From: Microbacterium sp. Clip185
GTDB taxonomy: Bacteria > Actinomycetota > Actinomycetes > Actinomycetales > Microbacteriaceae
Length of the DNA: 64,000 nt
Reading direction: 5' to 3'
Assembly (NCBI RefSeq): GCF_028743715.1
Contig: NZ_CP117996.1
Coordinates: 620,001-684,000 of the forward strand
Part shown: positions 9,216 through 18,108 of the stretch, one piece after another
How positions within the stretch are numbered: position 1 is the first letter of the stretch
Layout: each line of letters begins with the position of its first letter
Notes under the pieces: generated by a model
Databases searched by the model: none
The model's input: the letters and a program-made list of their open reading frames with translations, nothing else
Told to the model about the DNA's origin: nothing
Made by a program: the position numbers and the translations under genes

Positions 9216-9257
9216 AGTTCGCCCTGATTGAGTAGAAGTGCTCAACCCGGGCGAACT
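9216..9257. terminator. Bidirectional terminator-like hairpin
   Basis: Arms AGTTCGCCC (9216-9224) and GGGCGAACT (9249-9257), with a second inner pairing TTGAG/CTCAA, sit between two convergent genes ending at 9212 and 9270. The position and stem suggest termination for both. Confidence 0.6.
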
Positions 9258-9269
9258 GCGCGTAGGAGG

Positions 9270-10580
9270 CTACGGACGCCCCATGCCGAGGTAGGTCCAC
9301 CCGGCGGCGCGCCAAGCTGCCGCATCGAGCCCATTGCGGCCGTCCACCACGACTCGTCCCGCGGCCAGAGTCGATGCGTGCTCGGGGTCGAGCTCGCGGC
9401 GGTACTCGTCCCACTCGGTCACCATGATGACCGCATCGGCACCGCGCAGCGCCTCGTCGCGGTCCTCGACGTAATTGAGCTGCGGGTGTACGCGACGGGC
9501 GTTCTCGATCGCTGCCGGGTCGGTCACCGTCACCCAGGCGCCGAGGCCGTGCAGGCGCACCGCGACGTCGAGGGCAGGCGAGTCGCGGATGTCGTCGGAG
9601 TGCGGCTTGAAGGCCGCACCGAGCACGGTGACGTTCTTCTTGAAGACCGACCCGCCGAGCCCCTCGACCACGAGCTGCACGGCCCGCTCACGACGGCGGA
9701 GGTTGATCTCGTCGACCTGGCGGAGGAACGCGACGGACTCGCCGCGGCCGAGCTCCTCAGCGCGCGCGCTGAATGCGCGGATGTCCTTCGGGAGGCAGCC
9801 GCCGCCGAAGCCGATACCGGCACCGAGGAAGCGACGACCGATGCGCGCGTCGTGTCCGATGGCATCTGCCAGCTGCGTCACGTCGGCGCCCGTGACCTCG
9901 GCGATCTCGGCCATGGCGTTGATGAAGCTGATCTTGGTCGCAAGGAAGGCGTTCGCCGAGACCTTGACCAGCTCGGCCGTCGCGTAGTCGGTGACGATGA
10001 AGGGTGTGCCCTTGGCGACGGACGGGTGGTAGACCTCGCGGAGCACGGATGCGGCGCGCTCGCCCTCATCGCCAGCCGGCACGCCCGCGACGAGGCGATC
10101 CGGATCCACCGTGTCTTGCACGGCAAAGCCTTCGCGTAGGAACTCGGGGTTCCACACGAGGGTGGCGCCCGTGGCGCTGACGCGCGGAGCGAGACCTGCC
10201 GCCGTGCCCACCGGCACGGTGGACTTGCCGGCGACGATGTCACCCTCGGTGAGATAGGGCAGAAGTGCGTCGACCGCGGCGTTGACGTAGGTCAGGTCGG
10301 CCGCGTAGCCGTCCTTCTGCTGCGGGGTTCCGACACCGACGAAGTGGACCTTCGCGCCCTCCGCAGCGGACATATCGGTGGTGAAGTGCAACCGGCCGGA
10401 GGCGATGCCCTCGCGCAGGATCCCCGTCAGGCCGGGCTCGAAGAACGGCGCCTCGCCCGTCGACAACGCGTCGATCTTGCGCTGGTCGACATCGATGCCG
10501 ACCACGTCGTGGCCGATCGACGCCATCGCCGCCGCGTGCACGGCGCCGAGGTAGCCGCAACCGATGACCGATAGCTTCAT
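9270..10580 (-). CDS. ugd: UDP-glucose 6-dehydrogenase family protein
   Basis: A 436-residue nucleotide-sugar dehydrogenase that oxidises UDP-glucose to UDP-glucuronate (or a related sugar) with two NAD+. The N-terminal Rossmann motif is VIGCGYLGAVHAAAMA. The catalytic Cys lies in GFGGGCLPKD and the substrate loop in NPEFLREG; the C-terminal domain has AFKPHSDDIRDSPAL. The start has GGGGGACTC upstream. It closes the polysaccharide locus and would supply a uronic acid or a precursor. UDP-ManNAc dehydrogenase is less likely given the sequence around the Cys. Confidence 0.93.
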   Translation of the reverse strand: MKLSVIGCGYLGAVHAAAMASIGHDVVGIDVDQRKIDALSTGEAPFFEPGLTGILREGIASGRLHFTTDMSAAEGAKVHFVGVGTPQQKDGYAADLTYVNAAVDALLPYLTEGDIVAGKSTVPVGTAAGLAPRVSATGATLVWNPEFLREGFAVQDTVDPDRLVAGVPAGDEGERAASVLREVYHPSVAKGTPFIVTDYATAELVKVSANAFLATKISFINAMAEIAEVTGADVTQLADAIGHDARIGRRFLGAGIGFGGGCLPKDIRAFSARAEELGRGESVAFLRQVDEINLRRRERAVQLVVEGLGGSVFKKNVTVLGAAFKPHSDDIRDSPALDVAVRLHGLGAWVTVTDPAAIENARRVHPQLNYVEDRDEALRGADAVIMVTEWDEYRRELDPEHASTLAAGRVVVDGRNGLDAAAWRAAGWTYLGMGRP

Positions 10581-10749
10581 GAGTCCCCCATCATGGCTCA
10601 GTGATGTGTCTTTGTTATCAGACCGAAGTGACGTCCTGATGACGACTGTCGATCGAGACGTCGGCATTCACACTGAGGGTCGGGCGGTCGTCGAGCTTGG
10701 TACGTGTCGCAGACAAGGTGGCGTCCACTTAAGACACTGCGCGCAAGTA

Positions 10750-12195
10750 TCAATGGTTGCTGCGTCCAAAATTGTAACGAACAGCAGGCTTCTGGTCGGG
10801 CCTTTGATCGCCGGGGTGGGCACGTTCGGATACCGCCGTGCGTGTTCCACGATCATCGCGCGGTCGCGGACGTGCGGTTGAGTGGTTCGCCATAACAGTA
10901 CCGAACACCACTCCGATGAGAATGCCGAACAGGGCGTTGAACGTAGGGCCGAACAATGTCTGAGACGCGATAAAGATGGCGCACAATGCCGCTGCTTCGT
11001 TCAGATGAGCCCGCAATTGCCGCAACGCGAGGGCGATGATGCTGATGATCAGAACGAGCAGAGCGACGGCTGCGAGCAAGCCGTATCGCACGAGCGTGTC
11101 GACGAAGAGATTGTCGGCCGCTGACTCAACCGGCCGCCCCACGACGTAAGCGAACGGATTACCGACAGATCCAAGCAGGTTCAGCCGGGCGACGAGAGAG
11201 TCGTCGTTCGCAGAGAAGCTCGTGTAACGATCGGCAGTGAGGATTGTGGACCCGGTTCCGAAACGTGAGAGCACGACGGTCAGCAGGTAATAGGCGCCGC
11301 CGAGGAAAGCCACGAGGAGTATCCGGGTAAACCCTCGTGCGCGTACGAGTGCCAGCACGACGGCACAGATGGCTACCCCAAGCAGCACGGATCGAACTCC
11401 GCTCAGCAGCAGAGGGAACGCGAGGTAGGCGCCGAGCGCAATCCAACCGAAGCGACGGATTCCGCCCTGCGCGGTGACTGCACTCGCAAGACAGAGGGTG
11501 ATGACGAGGCCGATGAACAATGCGTAAGGGCCAGGCGACTCTGAGGCGCCAAACACCCGGACCTGGAGAGGGAAGGGGTGCCCGATGCTGGTCAACAGAC
11601 TTGAGCGCATCCATGCTCGATCCCAGTTAGGGAGAACGAAGAATTGGTAGATGCCGTACGTGCCGACCACGATGCCGAGCGTCGGTAGGACACGCACGAC
11701 TGCATCCCATACCGGCGGTAGCTGACCCGTCGCAAGCGCTACTGCTAGCAACAGAGGCACGATGATCAGGCCTGCAAAGAAGAGCCCTTCGACGGAGAAG
11801 GAGCCTGTGAGGATCACCGTTCCAGCCACGCCCGCGACCACCGCGAGGATGAAGACCTGAGAGACACGCAGGCGCTTGTCGGTGCGTGGTTGCGTCAAAC
11901 TGGCGATCAGCACGCCGGCCGTCAATGCCAAGGGCAACAGGATCAGCGGGTCTCCTTCGGTGTACCCGGTCTCTCCGGCGACGAGCCTGCGCAGGAGGCT
12001 CAGTGTTGGTACGAGCGTTACCGCGAAGACCACTACTCGCCGGCGCCCGCCGAGAAAGCACCCCACCAGCAGGCCGAGGATGACGATCGAGATCTGAACT
12101 GAGCTCGCGAGAGCAGCGGCCACGAGCAGTGTCGTTAGGGCGACCACCGCGATCCAGACAATGGCGGGCTGTAGCGATGCGCGACGCCCGGTCAT
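10750..12195 (-). CDS. Wzy-like O-antigen/exopolysaccharide polymerase
   Basis: A 481-residue integral membrane protein with about eleven or twelve hydrophobic segments and a large external loop around residues 190-215 and again near 300-345. This layout, together with FGASESPGPYALF and the RY...DNLF..TLVRYG stretch, is that of the O-antigen ligase/polymerase (Wzy_C) group that joins lipid-linked repeat units. Codons are less GC-biased than in the flanks, common for the specificity genes of surface polysaccharide loci. A hydrophilic tail of about 45 residues follows the last helix. Polymerase and ligase cannot be told apart by sequence. Confidence 0.82.
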   Translation of the reverse strand: MTGRRASLQPAIVWIAVVALTTLLVAAALASSVQISIVILGLLVGCFLGGRRRVVVFAVTLVPTLSLLRRLVAGETGYTEGDPLILLPLALTAGVLIASLTQPRTDKRLRVSQVFILAVVAGVAGTVILTGSFSVEGLFFAGLIIVPLLLAVALATGQLPPVWDAVVRVLPTLGIVVGTYGIYQFFVLPNWDRAWMRSSLLTSIGHPFPLQVRVFGASESPGPYALFIGLVITLCLASAVTAQGGIRRFGWIALGAYLAFPLLLSGVRSVLLGVAICAVVLALVRARGFTRILLVAFLGGAYYLLTVVLSRFGTGSTILTADRYTSFSANDDSLVARLNLLGSVGNPFAYVVGRPVESAADNLFVDTLVRYGLLAAVALLVLIISIIALALRQLRAHLNEAAALCAIFIASQTLFGPTFNALFGILIGVVFGTVMANHSTARPRPRDDRGTRTAVSERAHPGDQRPDQKPAVRYNFGRSNH

Positions 12196-12340
12196 GGTCG
12201 CGAGTCTATCGACGTCGTGTTTAGCGGGCGGGGACGACGGCGAAGAGCGCCCCAGGTGCGGCGGGGGAGCAACATGATCGCGTTACGTGAGCGACGAGGC
12301 ATTGGTCGCCCAGCGTGACGCTGCGCGGTCAAGGGCTCGC

Positions 12341-12895
12341 TCACTCCGGTGAGCTGAGGTGGAGGGTCCTGATCACCCGGGCAGGCACTCCAGCCACTAA
12401 GACCCCGGGAGGTACGTCGGACGTAACCACCGCACCTGCGGCTACGACGGCGTCATTCCCGATCACGCAAGGGCCGATCACGGTGGCGTTAGTCGCCACG
12501 AAGGCACCTGCGCGGACGACGATGTCGTAGCCCTCGTGAGGGATTGCGGACTTGCGGGCCGCCCCCACCTTCGAGATGTCATGAGATCCGGCAATGAGCG
12601 TTACGCCGGAACCGAGCATGGCGTTCTCTTCGATCGTGACCGTGCCGCCCGTGGCGTTAATCATCACGTTCCCCAGGGTGGCCGTCGGGTGGAACGAACA
12701 CCTAGGGCCGTTGGATCCCACGATGTAGTAGTTGCGCTCATAGGCGTACCGCACGAATCGCCCGATCGGGCCATCGGCGAGGCGTCGACGGACGCCAGCG
12801 AGGATCGTCTGCAGAGAAGATGGTGACGCAACGGGTAACCGGTGCGCTCGAGCGGGCGGCTGGTACCCCAGCGGACGCGGATTCACGATCGGCAT
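12341..12895 (-). CDS. Hexapeptide-repeat O-acetyltransferase (WbbJ-like)
   Basis: A 184-residue left-handed beta-helix acyltransferase. Hexapeptide turns run through GNVMINATGGTVTIEENAML, IVVRAGAFVATNATVIGP and CVIGNDAVVAAGAVVTSDVPPG, ending in the typical VAGVPARVI. The catalytic His is probably in AGSHD. These enzymes acetylate sugars of surface polysaccharides with acetyl-CoA. The N-terminal 60 residues are specific to this protein. It sits between polymerase and flippase genes. Confidence 0.88.
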   Translation of the reverse strand: MPIVNPRPLGYQPPARAHRLPVASPSSLQTILAGVRRRLADGPIGRFVRYAYERNYYIVGSNGPRCSFHPTATLGNVMINATGGTVTIEENAMLGSGVTLIAGSHDISKVGAARKSAIPHEGYDIVVRAGAFVATNATVIGPCVIGNDAVVAAGAVVTSDVPPGVLVAGVPARVIRTLHLSSPE

Positions 12896-13488
12896 GCGCC
12901 CCAGGGTACAGACGGCACGTTATCGGCGCGTGACGGCATGAATACACTGGCTCGGTCGTGCGCTTTGAACCGGTCGTCCGCGCGGCGCGGGCGCTGGGCG
13001 AAGACGAGAACCTGCGGGGATTCGGTCGCGCTAAGGCAGGCTCAGAATGCCGTCAGCGTCGGGCGGCCGTGCCGGGGGCGCCGCCACTAACGCCCGGAGA
13101 TCAGGAGCTGCCCGTCACACCATCGCCGCGCGTTTGAGAACGGCTATTGCCGACGTTGGTCCCGACTAGTTGAGCAGTTCAACTCAACGGGATCCGCCTC
13201 TGCAATGCAACCGTGCTCACGACAGCGGTACAGGTGTCGAACCCGTGTAGGTTTGCTTCGAACGCACTGTGGCGGCAGGTTCTCTGGTCACCTCACTGCC
13301 GTCCTCTACGGACCCGGTCTGAGTCACCTGGTGATCTGCGGGAATCACCACTGTTCTTGGGAGGCGCCCTTGCGAGGTTCGTGGTCACATAGCGCGAGGG
13401 GCGGGGGGTTTTTCCGCGTCCGGTGGATTCTCACGAAGGCTGTTCACGCAAAGTCACCTATGTCGCAGGCGTTGGCTGATCGGTCGGT
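12896..13488. other. 593-bp region between divergent polysaccharide genes
   Basis: No complete gene is convincing here. It holds a candidate promoter (TACACT at 12943-12948) followed by a short open frame at 12958, then about 350 bp of lower GC sequence without coding bias, leading to the flippase start. An open frame spanning 13205-13492 is rich in Cys, His and Trp and has no ribosome site, so I do not accept it. The region probably holds the promoters of both flanking genes and gene debris. Confidence 0.5.
12958..13137 (+). pseudogene. Short leaderless-type ORF, likely N-terminal gene remnant
   Basis: A 59-codon frame from GTG, with TACACT ending 9 nt before it. The first ~30 codons (FEPVVRAARALGEDENLRGF and beyond) carry normal third-position GC; after that the bias fades and the sequence becomes Arg/Pro-rich until a TGA. 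That pattern suggests a gene start whose body was lost. Function not recognised. Confidence 0.3.
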
Positions 13489-14739
13489 ATGAGCGGGCAG
13501 GTGTGGTTCCATCGCATTCGTCGCCTTGCACGATCCCGTCAAGCTAGGCAAGCCGCGTTAGCGAGTTTGGTGACCTACGCGGGCATGGGGCTGTCCGTTG
13601 TGTCCGCGCCGATCATTGCGCACACTCTGGGGGCGGACGGACGAGGCGTGCTCGCGGGAGCGTTCGTCGTGCTTCAGGTTGTGGGTTGGGTCGCTTTCTT
13701 GGGCTTGCCGGGCGGGTTGGCCTTGCAGCGGGAGAAACGGAACGAAGTCTCGGTTGCTGGCGTCTGGGTGGTGGGGGGCATCGGTCTAGTCGCCGCGGTC
13801 GTGACCTTCTTGGTAGCGCCAGACCTCGCTAATGGCGACTCTCGCATCGAGCTCGGGATACGCATTGGCGCGGGCCTGCTGGTGTTCTGGGGGCTAGGTA
13901 ACGTCGGCGACCAGCTGGCGTGGGTGAGCGGCAAGATCATCACCTACAACGTGATCCGATCTGCGACGCTCGTCTTCCCCTCCTTCGCGATCATCGTGCT
14001 CTTCTTTGTCGGGCACCTCACTCTCCCCGCTGCGTACATATCGATGTTCGCGGGTCAGGTCCTGTCGATCGTCCTGGGTGTAATCGTGGCTGTACGAGGA
14101 CTCCGCGCGCCGGGGCGTGCGGCAATACCCTGGCGCTTCAGCTTGCGAAGTTGGTTCGCGATTGTCTTCGACTCGGTCGGAGGTCGTGGAGACCAGCTTG
14201 CTCTGACGGCATTGAGCTCTTCGTCCGTGGTCGGCGTTTATGCAATCGCGGTGACTTGCGCCAATGCGGCAAGCGGTATTGCCCAGGGTGTGGCGCAGGC
14301 GAGCCTCACACATTTTGTGAAGCTCACGAAGCAGGGTGTGCGGGTTAGTCTCGCGCGACTTACCCTGATCTCGCTCCTGTGTACTTTAAGCGCTGGCGTC
14401 GCCATCTTCTGGGTTGTTTCTGCGTTCGGACAGGTGATCTTCGGCCCCGATTTCGGATCGCTAGCGCCTATCGTTGCTGTGCTAGTTGTAGCGAGCGCGC
14501 TGCAAGATGTGTGGAAGCTCCGTGTGGCTCGTGACTCTGCACGAGAGACCGCAGGGATGCTCGCGATAGCCTCTGCGATCGGTCTCGCCGTGATGGCTGC
14601 GGTCATCGTCATCCTGACGCTGAACAACGCGTTGACGGGACTCTCAATGGCGGGAGCGTTCTTGGCGATGGGAGTTTCGCGGCTACTTGCTCACATCGTT
14701 CTCAGCCGTCTAGGTGCACGGCGATCACGCGACACGTAA
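13489..14739 (+). CDS. Wzx-like polysaccharide flippase
   Basis: A 416-residue membrane protein of the MATE/MOP oligosaccharide flippase group with about twelve helices. The opening ASLVTYAGMGLSVVSAPIIAHTLGADGRG is the typical first-helix signature, in which an Arg/Gly-rich turn (LGADGRGVLAG) follows helix 1. It would move undecaprenyl-linked repeat units across the membrane for the polymerase. It is the only gene of the locus on the plus strand. Codon use is less GC-biased than in the flanking region, as for the polymerase. No clear ribosome site precedes the ATG. Confidence 0.87.
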   Translation: MSGQVWFHRIRRLARSRQARQAALASLVTYAGMGLSVVSAPIIAHTLGADGRGVLAGAFVVLQVVGWVAFLGLPGGLALQREKRNEVSVAGVWVVGGIGLVAAVVTFLVAPDLANGDSRIELGIRIGAGLLVFWGLGNVGDQLAWVSGKIITYNVIRSATLVFPSFAIIVLFFVGHLTLPAAYISMFAGQVLSIVLGVIVAVRGLRAPGRAAIPWRFSLRSWFAIVFDSVGGRGDQLALTALSSSSVVGVYAIAVTCANAASGIAQGVAQASLTHFVKLTKQGVRVSLARLTLISLLCTLSAGVAIFWVVSAFGQVIFGPDFGSLAPIVAVLVVASALQDVWKLRVARDSARETAGMLAIASAIGLAVMAAVIVILTLNNALTGLSMAGAFLAMGVSRLLAHIVLSRLGARRSRDT

Positions 14740-14742
14740 GCG

Positions 14743-14770
14743 ACGGGACGCCTCTTCGGGAGCGTCCCGT
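14743..14770. terminator. Bidirectional terminator-like hairpin
   Basis: ACGGGACGC (14743-14751) pairs with GCGTCCCGT (14762-14770) over a 10-nt loop. It lies exactly between the convergent flippase (ends 14739) and glycosyltransferase (ends 14775). Confidence 0.7.
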
Positions 14771-14774
14771 TCCG

Positions 14775-15827
14775 TCAGCGGTAGGCCTCGTCGAGGAGCC
14801 GCGCGACCGACGCATCCGCCAGGAGCGCGCTCACGCCGGCGCGACCGGCCTCCTGCTGCGTCGCAGACAGCTCCGGCCCCGCATCCAACCGGGACTCCAG
14901 CGCGGCGGCGAGTTCATCGGGTGAATCGACCAGGACCAGGCCCGATCGTTCCGTGAGGACGTCCGCCTGGTAGCGAGAGCCCGGATTCGGTGTCGCGATC
15001 ACGGCGGTGCCCAGCGCGCTCGCCTCGAAGATCGGGATGCCGAACCCCTCGTACTCCGAGGGCGACAGCAGCGCCCAAGCAGCTGCGATCGCCGTGTGCA
15101 CCTCGTCGTCCGAGGCGCCCGCGCGATGCACAGTGAGTGGCGACCAGTGGGCGGCGTCCTCATCCGGCCCGAAGACGATGAGCTGCACCTGACGCCCCGT
15201 CGCAGCCCGTACCTTCTCGACGGCCTCTTCCGCGAGGCGGCCGCGTTTGCGGCCGCCGTGGGAGCCGACGAACACCACCGTGGGCTCCGCGGTCTTGGCG
15301 ACATCGACGGCCGGCACCGCCACGACCGGCGGCATGATGGCTTCGCACCGGAACGCCTCGTAGCTCTCCGGCCCGATGGCGATTCGATAGTCCGCCCGCC
15401 ACTGTGAGTACTTCTCGAGCGCCGCGAGGACGTAGTGGTTCAGGCGACGAAGTCCCCGTGACGACCGTGCCTCTGAAAGCGACAGCCCCAAGAAGTGGCG
15501 AACCCGCCGCCACGGCCCGCGCCCGAGCGCCCAGTCGTCGCCGAACGAGTGGACGACGTCAACGTCGCCGAGGCTGCGCACCACCCGCCGAAGTCGGAGC
15601 GCCTGACCGTAGTACCGGCTGAGTCGTGACGAGGATGCCGGCACGTACATCATGCGTGCGCCCGGGAGCGGATCGCCGCCGGCCTCTGTGACGATCGTCA
15701 GTTCTACGAGTGGCGCCAGCTCACGGGCCAGGCGATAGGCGTAACGAGCGACACCGCCGCGGTGCTCCTCGCCCGGCCACTCGAGGCACAGCCACACGAC
15801 GGAAAGCCGTTTCTCCTGCTTGGCCAT
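14775..15827 (-). CDS. GT4 family glycosyltransferase
   Basis: A 350-residue GT-B glycosyltransferase. N-terminal GGVARYAYRLA is the acceptor-side glycine loop. The C-terminal donor site shows VVFVGSHGGRKRG and SPSEYEGFGIPIFEASALGTAVIAT, the E-x7-E motif of GT4 retaining enzymes. The ATG at 15827 has GGAG 7 nt upstream; ATG 15833 overlaps the stop of the gene before it (ATGA) but has no spaced ribosome site. It is the last of four coupled glycosyltransferases. Sugar specificity unknown. Confidence 0.88.
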   Translation of the reverse strand: MAKQEKRLSVVWLCLEWPGEEHRGGVARYAYRLARELAPLVELTIVTEAGGDPLPGARMMYVPASSSRLSRYYGQALRLRRVVRSLGDVDVVHSFGDDWALGRGPWRRVRHFLGLSLSEARSSRGLRRLNHYVLAALEKYSQWRADYRIAIGPESYEAFRCEAIMPPVVAVPAVDVAKTAEPTVVFVGSHGGRKRGRLAEEAVEKVRAATGRQVQLIVFGPDEDAAHWSPLTVHRAGASDDEVHTAIAAAWALLSPSEYEGFGIPIFEASALGTAVIATPNPGSRYQADVLTERSGLVLVDSPDELAAALESRLDAGPELSATQQEAGRAGVSALLADASVARLLDEAYR

Positions 15828-15829
15828 CC

Positions 15830-16936
15830 TCATGCTCCGAGCGAGAGGTAGAGATCGAGATGTCTGCGAGCCGTCGCGTTCCAGGAGAAGGCCGCCGCAT
15901 GGTCGACGCACTCCTGAGCTGTCGGGCGCTTGCCGTCCAGAGCCTGGATGATCCTCGCCCCCAACGCGCTCGCATCCCCGGGTGGCACGATGAGCGAGGC
16001 GTCGAGTCCGCGTACGGCGTCGGGAAGCCCGCCGCAGTCGGTCACGACCGCCGCCTTGCCGGCAGCCAGCGATTCGAGCGCGATGAGGCCGAAGCCCTCC
16101 AGGCTTGTGGTGGGAACGACGGTGATCGTCGACGCCCGGTACTCATCGATCAGCGCCTCGTCGCTGAGTCGCCCCGTGAAGACGATCGACTCCGGGTTCC
16201 GGGCGCGCCCCGCGAGCTCGCGAAGCTCCGCCTCGGCCGTGCCCGTTCCGACGATGCGCAACTGTGCACCGGGAATCGCCGCCGAGATGTCGTCCCACGC
16301 TCGGATGAGGACGTCGATCCCCATGCGGTGCTCCAGCCGCCTGACGCACAGAACGATCGGCCTCGCTTCGCCCGCCGGCTCGGCCGTCGGCCCGGTCTGC
16401 GCGGAGGCGAACCGCTCGGTGTCGACGCCGGGAGGCAGGATCGTGATGCGCTCGCGGGCGATGCCGTAGTCGTCGACCAGGATCTGGGCGAACGGGGCGG
16501 ACAAAACGATCAGATGGTCGGCCTCGTGATACCGGCGCCGTTCAACGAGCCGCTTGGCCCTCGTGCTGACACCGCCGCCGCCGGCCACCCGGCTCTCATC
16601 AGCCCAGGGGCCCTGGAAGTGCACGATCTGCAGTGCCTTCGGGTAGCGCCGCGGGGGTGGCCCGTACAGTGCGAAATGCCGGTCGACGACGCGGGGCGCC
16701 TCTCGCGCGCTCTCCGCGCGGCGCGACGCCGCGACCCGCGCGACGATGTTGCCGCCGCTGCGCCAGCTCTTCGCACCGGTCAGCGAGGGAGTATCGCCGA
16801 ACGCGAGACCGGTGACGTCGACGTCGTCGAGCGCATCGAAGGCGCGGAACAGCTCGAGGAAGTACCGGTTGAGTCCGCCGGGACGCGAGGCGAACCACTC
16901 CGACCCGGTCATGAGCAGGGGGAAATCGTGAGTCAT
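15830..16936 (-). CDS. GT4 family glycosyltransferase
   Basis: A 368-residue GT-B enzyme: N-terminal GGLNRYFLELFRAF, mid-protein ITILPPGVDTERF, then LCVRRLEHRMGIDVLIRAW and TTSLEGFGLIALESLAAGKAAV (E-x7-E donor motif). It is predicted to add one sugar to the lipid-linked repeat unit at the cytoplasmic face. Its ATG overlaps the previous stop (ATGA at 16933-16936) and its own stop lies 3 nt before the next gene's start, so it is translationally coupled within the block. Confidence 0.9.
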   Translation of the reverse strand: MTHDFPLLMTGSEWFASRPGGLNRYFLELFRAFDALDDVDVTGLAFGDTPSLTGAKSWRSGGNIVARVAASRRAESAREAPRVVDRHFALYGPPPRRYPKALQIVHFQGPWADESRVAGGGGVSTRAKRLVERRRYHEADHLIVLSAPFAQILVDDYGIARERITILPPGVDTERFASAQTGPTAEPAGEARPIVLCVRRLEHRMGIDVLIRAWDDISAAIPGAQLRIVGTGTAEAELRELAGRARNPESIVFTGRLSDEALIDEYRASTITVVPTTSLEGFGLIALESLAAGKAAVVTDCGGLPDAVRGLDASLIVPPGDASALGARIIQALDGKRPTAQECVDHAAAFSWNATARRHLDLYLSLGA

Positions 16937-18108
16937 TGTGTGCTCTTTCGAGGAGGGATGTCGGATGCGGCTCGGAAGACCGCCCCGTGGGCGGCCGCGA
17001 CCTCCGCGTCGGAGGAGAGGCCGGGTGTCTGCGGCGCGTTCTCAGCGACCCGCCTGCGAGCAGCGGGGTCTTTCGCGGCGACGAGCGTCTCGGTGAGCGA
17101 TTCGAGATCACCCATGCGGAACGTCCACCCGTTCCACCCCGAACGCACCCATTCGCCGGGTCCGCCTTCCTGAGTGGCGATCGTCGGACGCCCGGCCGCG
17201 AGATACTGCAGCACGTTTTGCCCGAGGGGCTCGGGCCGCGTGGAGGCTTGGACGCAGATGTCCCAGCTCGCGATCAACGCGGGCACGTCATCGACATGAC
17301 CGAGGAAATCGATACGGGATCGGACGTCGAGCTCGGAAGCCAGCTCTTCCAACGAGCGGGCGTACGCTTCGCGGTCGAAGTCGGCGCTTCCGGCCAGCGC
17401 GAGCCGAGTCGTGCTGTCGCCGGGGAAGGCGAGCGCGAAAGCCCGAATGAGAAGCTCGTGGCCCTTCCAGGTGTCGAGTCGCGCGACCATGCCGACGGTG
17501 GTGACCTCGTCGGAGATGGGAGGCGCCTCGGTGGTGGGCAGGATCCCGATCGCGCTGTGGATCACCTCCGCCACGGCCGACGAGCGGATGAACGGCCGGG
17601 CGGACGCGAGCGACGCGCGCGAGTTCGCGATGACGCCGCTCGCGCGCGGCAGCACGAACCTGGTCGTCAACGCGTACCCCAGCCCGCCGAGGTTCGCCCT
17701 GTCGACGAGGTCCCTCAGATGCACGACGACCGGCTTTCGAGTACCCAACGCCGCCAGCGTGCAGTAGAGGCCGGCGCGGGAGGTGTTCGCGTGCAGAACG
17801 TCCGCGCGCGCGAAGGCTCGACTGCGTCGCACCCTGACCGCCTGCCCCAGGACCTGGCGCGCAAAGCGCAGGATGCCGCCGCCCCGACTCGCGCCGGCGG
17901 TGTGGGCCGTTCCGACGAACTGCACCTGGCCGCTCTCGGCGGGGGACACGAGCTGCCACACTCCCGCGTCCGATCCGCGCCCGGGCACGAGCACCGTCGC
18001 GTGCCAGGGGTGCTCCGCGTTCAGCATCCGGATGAGGGCGAACTCGGCACCGCCTCGGGAGGTCGAGTGGTCGGCGTGGACGACACGCAGCGGCCTGTCA
18101 GCCGTCAT
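16933..18108 (-). CDS. GT4 family glycosyltransferase
   Basis: A 391-residue GT-B enzyme. The N-terminus reads STSRGGAEFALIRML, the donor domain VGMVARLDTWKGHELLIRAF, and the C-terminal motif ASTRPEPLGQNVLQYLAAGRPTIAT, where the usual second Glu is replaced by Gln/Leu context; activity still seems likely. Coupled on both sides through ATGA overlaps. It belongs to the repeat-unit assembly block; acceptor and donor unknown. Confidence 0.88.
   Translation of the reverse strand: MTADRPLRVVHADHSTSRGGAEFALIRMLNAEHPWHATVLVPGRGSDAGVWQLVSPAESGQVQFVGTAHTAGASRGGGILRFARQVLGQAVRVRRSRAFARADVLHANTSRAGLYCTLAALGTRKPVVVHLRDLVDRANLGGLGYALTTRFVLPRASGVIANSRASLASARPFIRSSAVAEVIHSAIGILPTTEAPPISDEVTTVGMVARLDTWKGHELLIRAFALAFPGDSTTRLALAGSADFDREAYARSLEELASELDVRSRIDFLGHVDDVPALIASWDICVQASTRPEPLGQNVLQYLAAGRPTIATQEGGPGEWVRSGWNGWTFRMGDLESLTETLVAAKDPAARRRVAENAPQTPGLSSDAEVAAAHGAVFRAASDIPPRKSTQ

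Noticed and set aside
13205..13492. 95-codon open frame before the flippase
   Set aside because: Cys/His/Trp-rich, no ribosome site, no codon bias; the flippase ATG lies at its end by chance.
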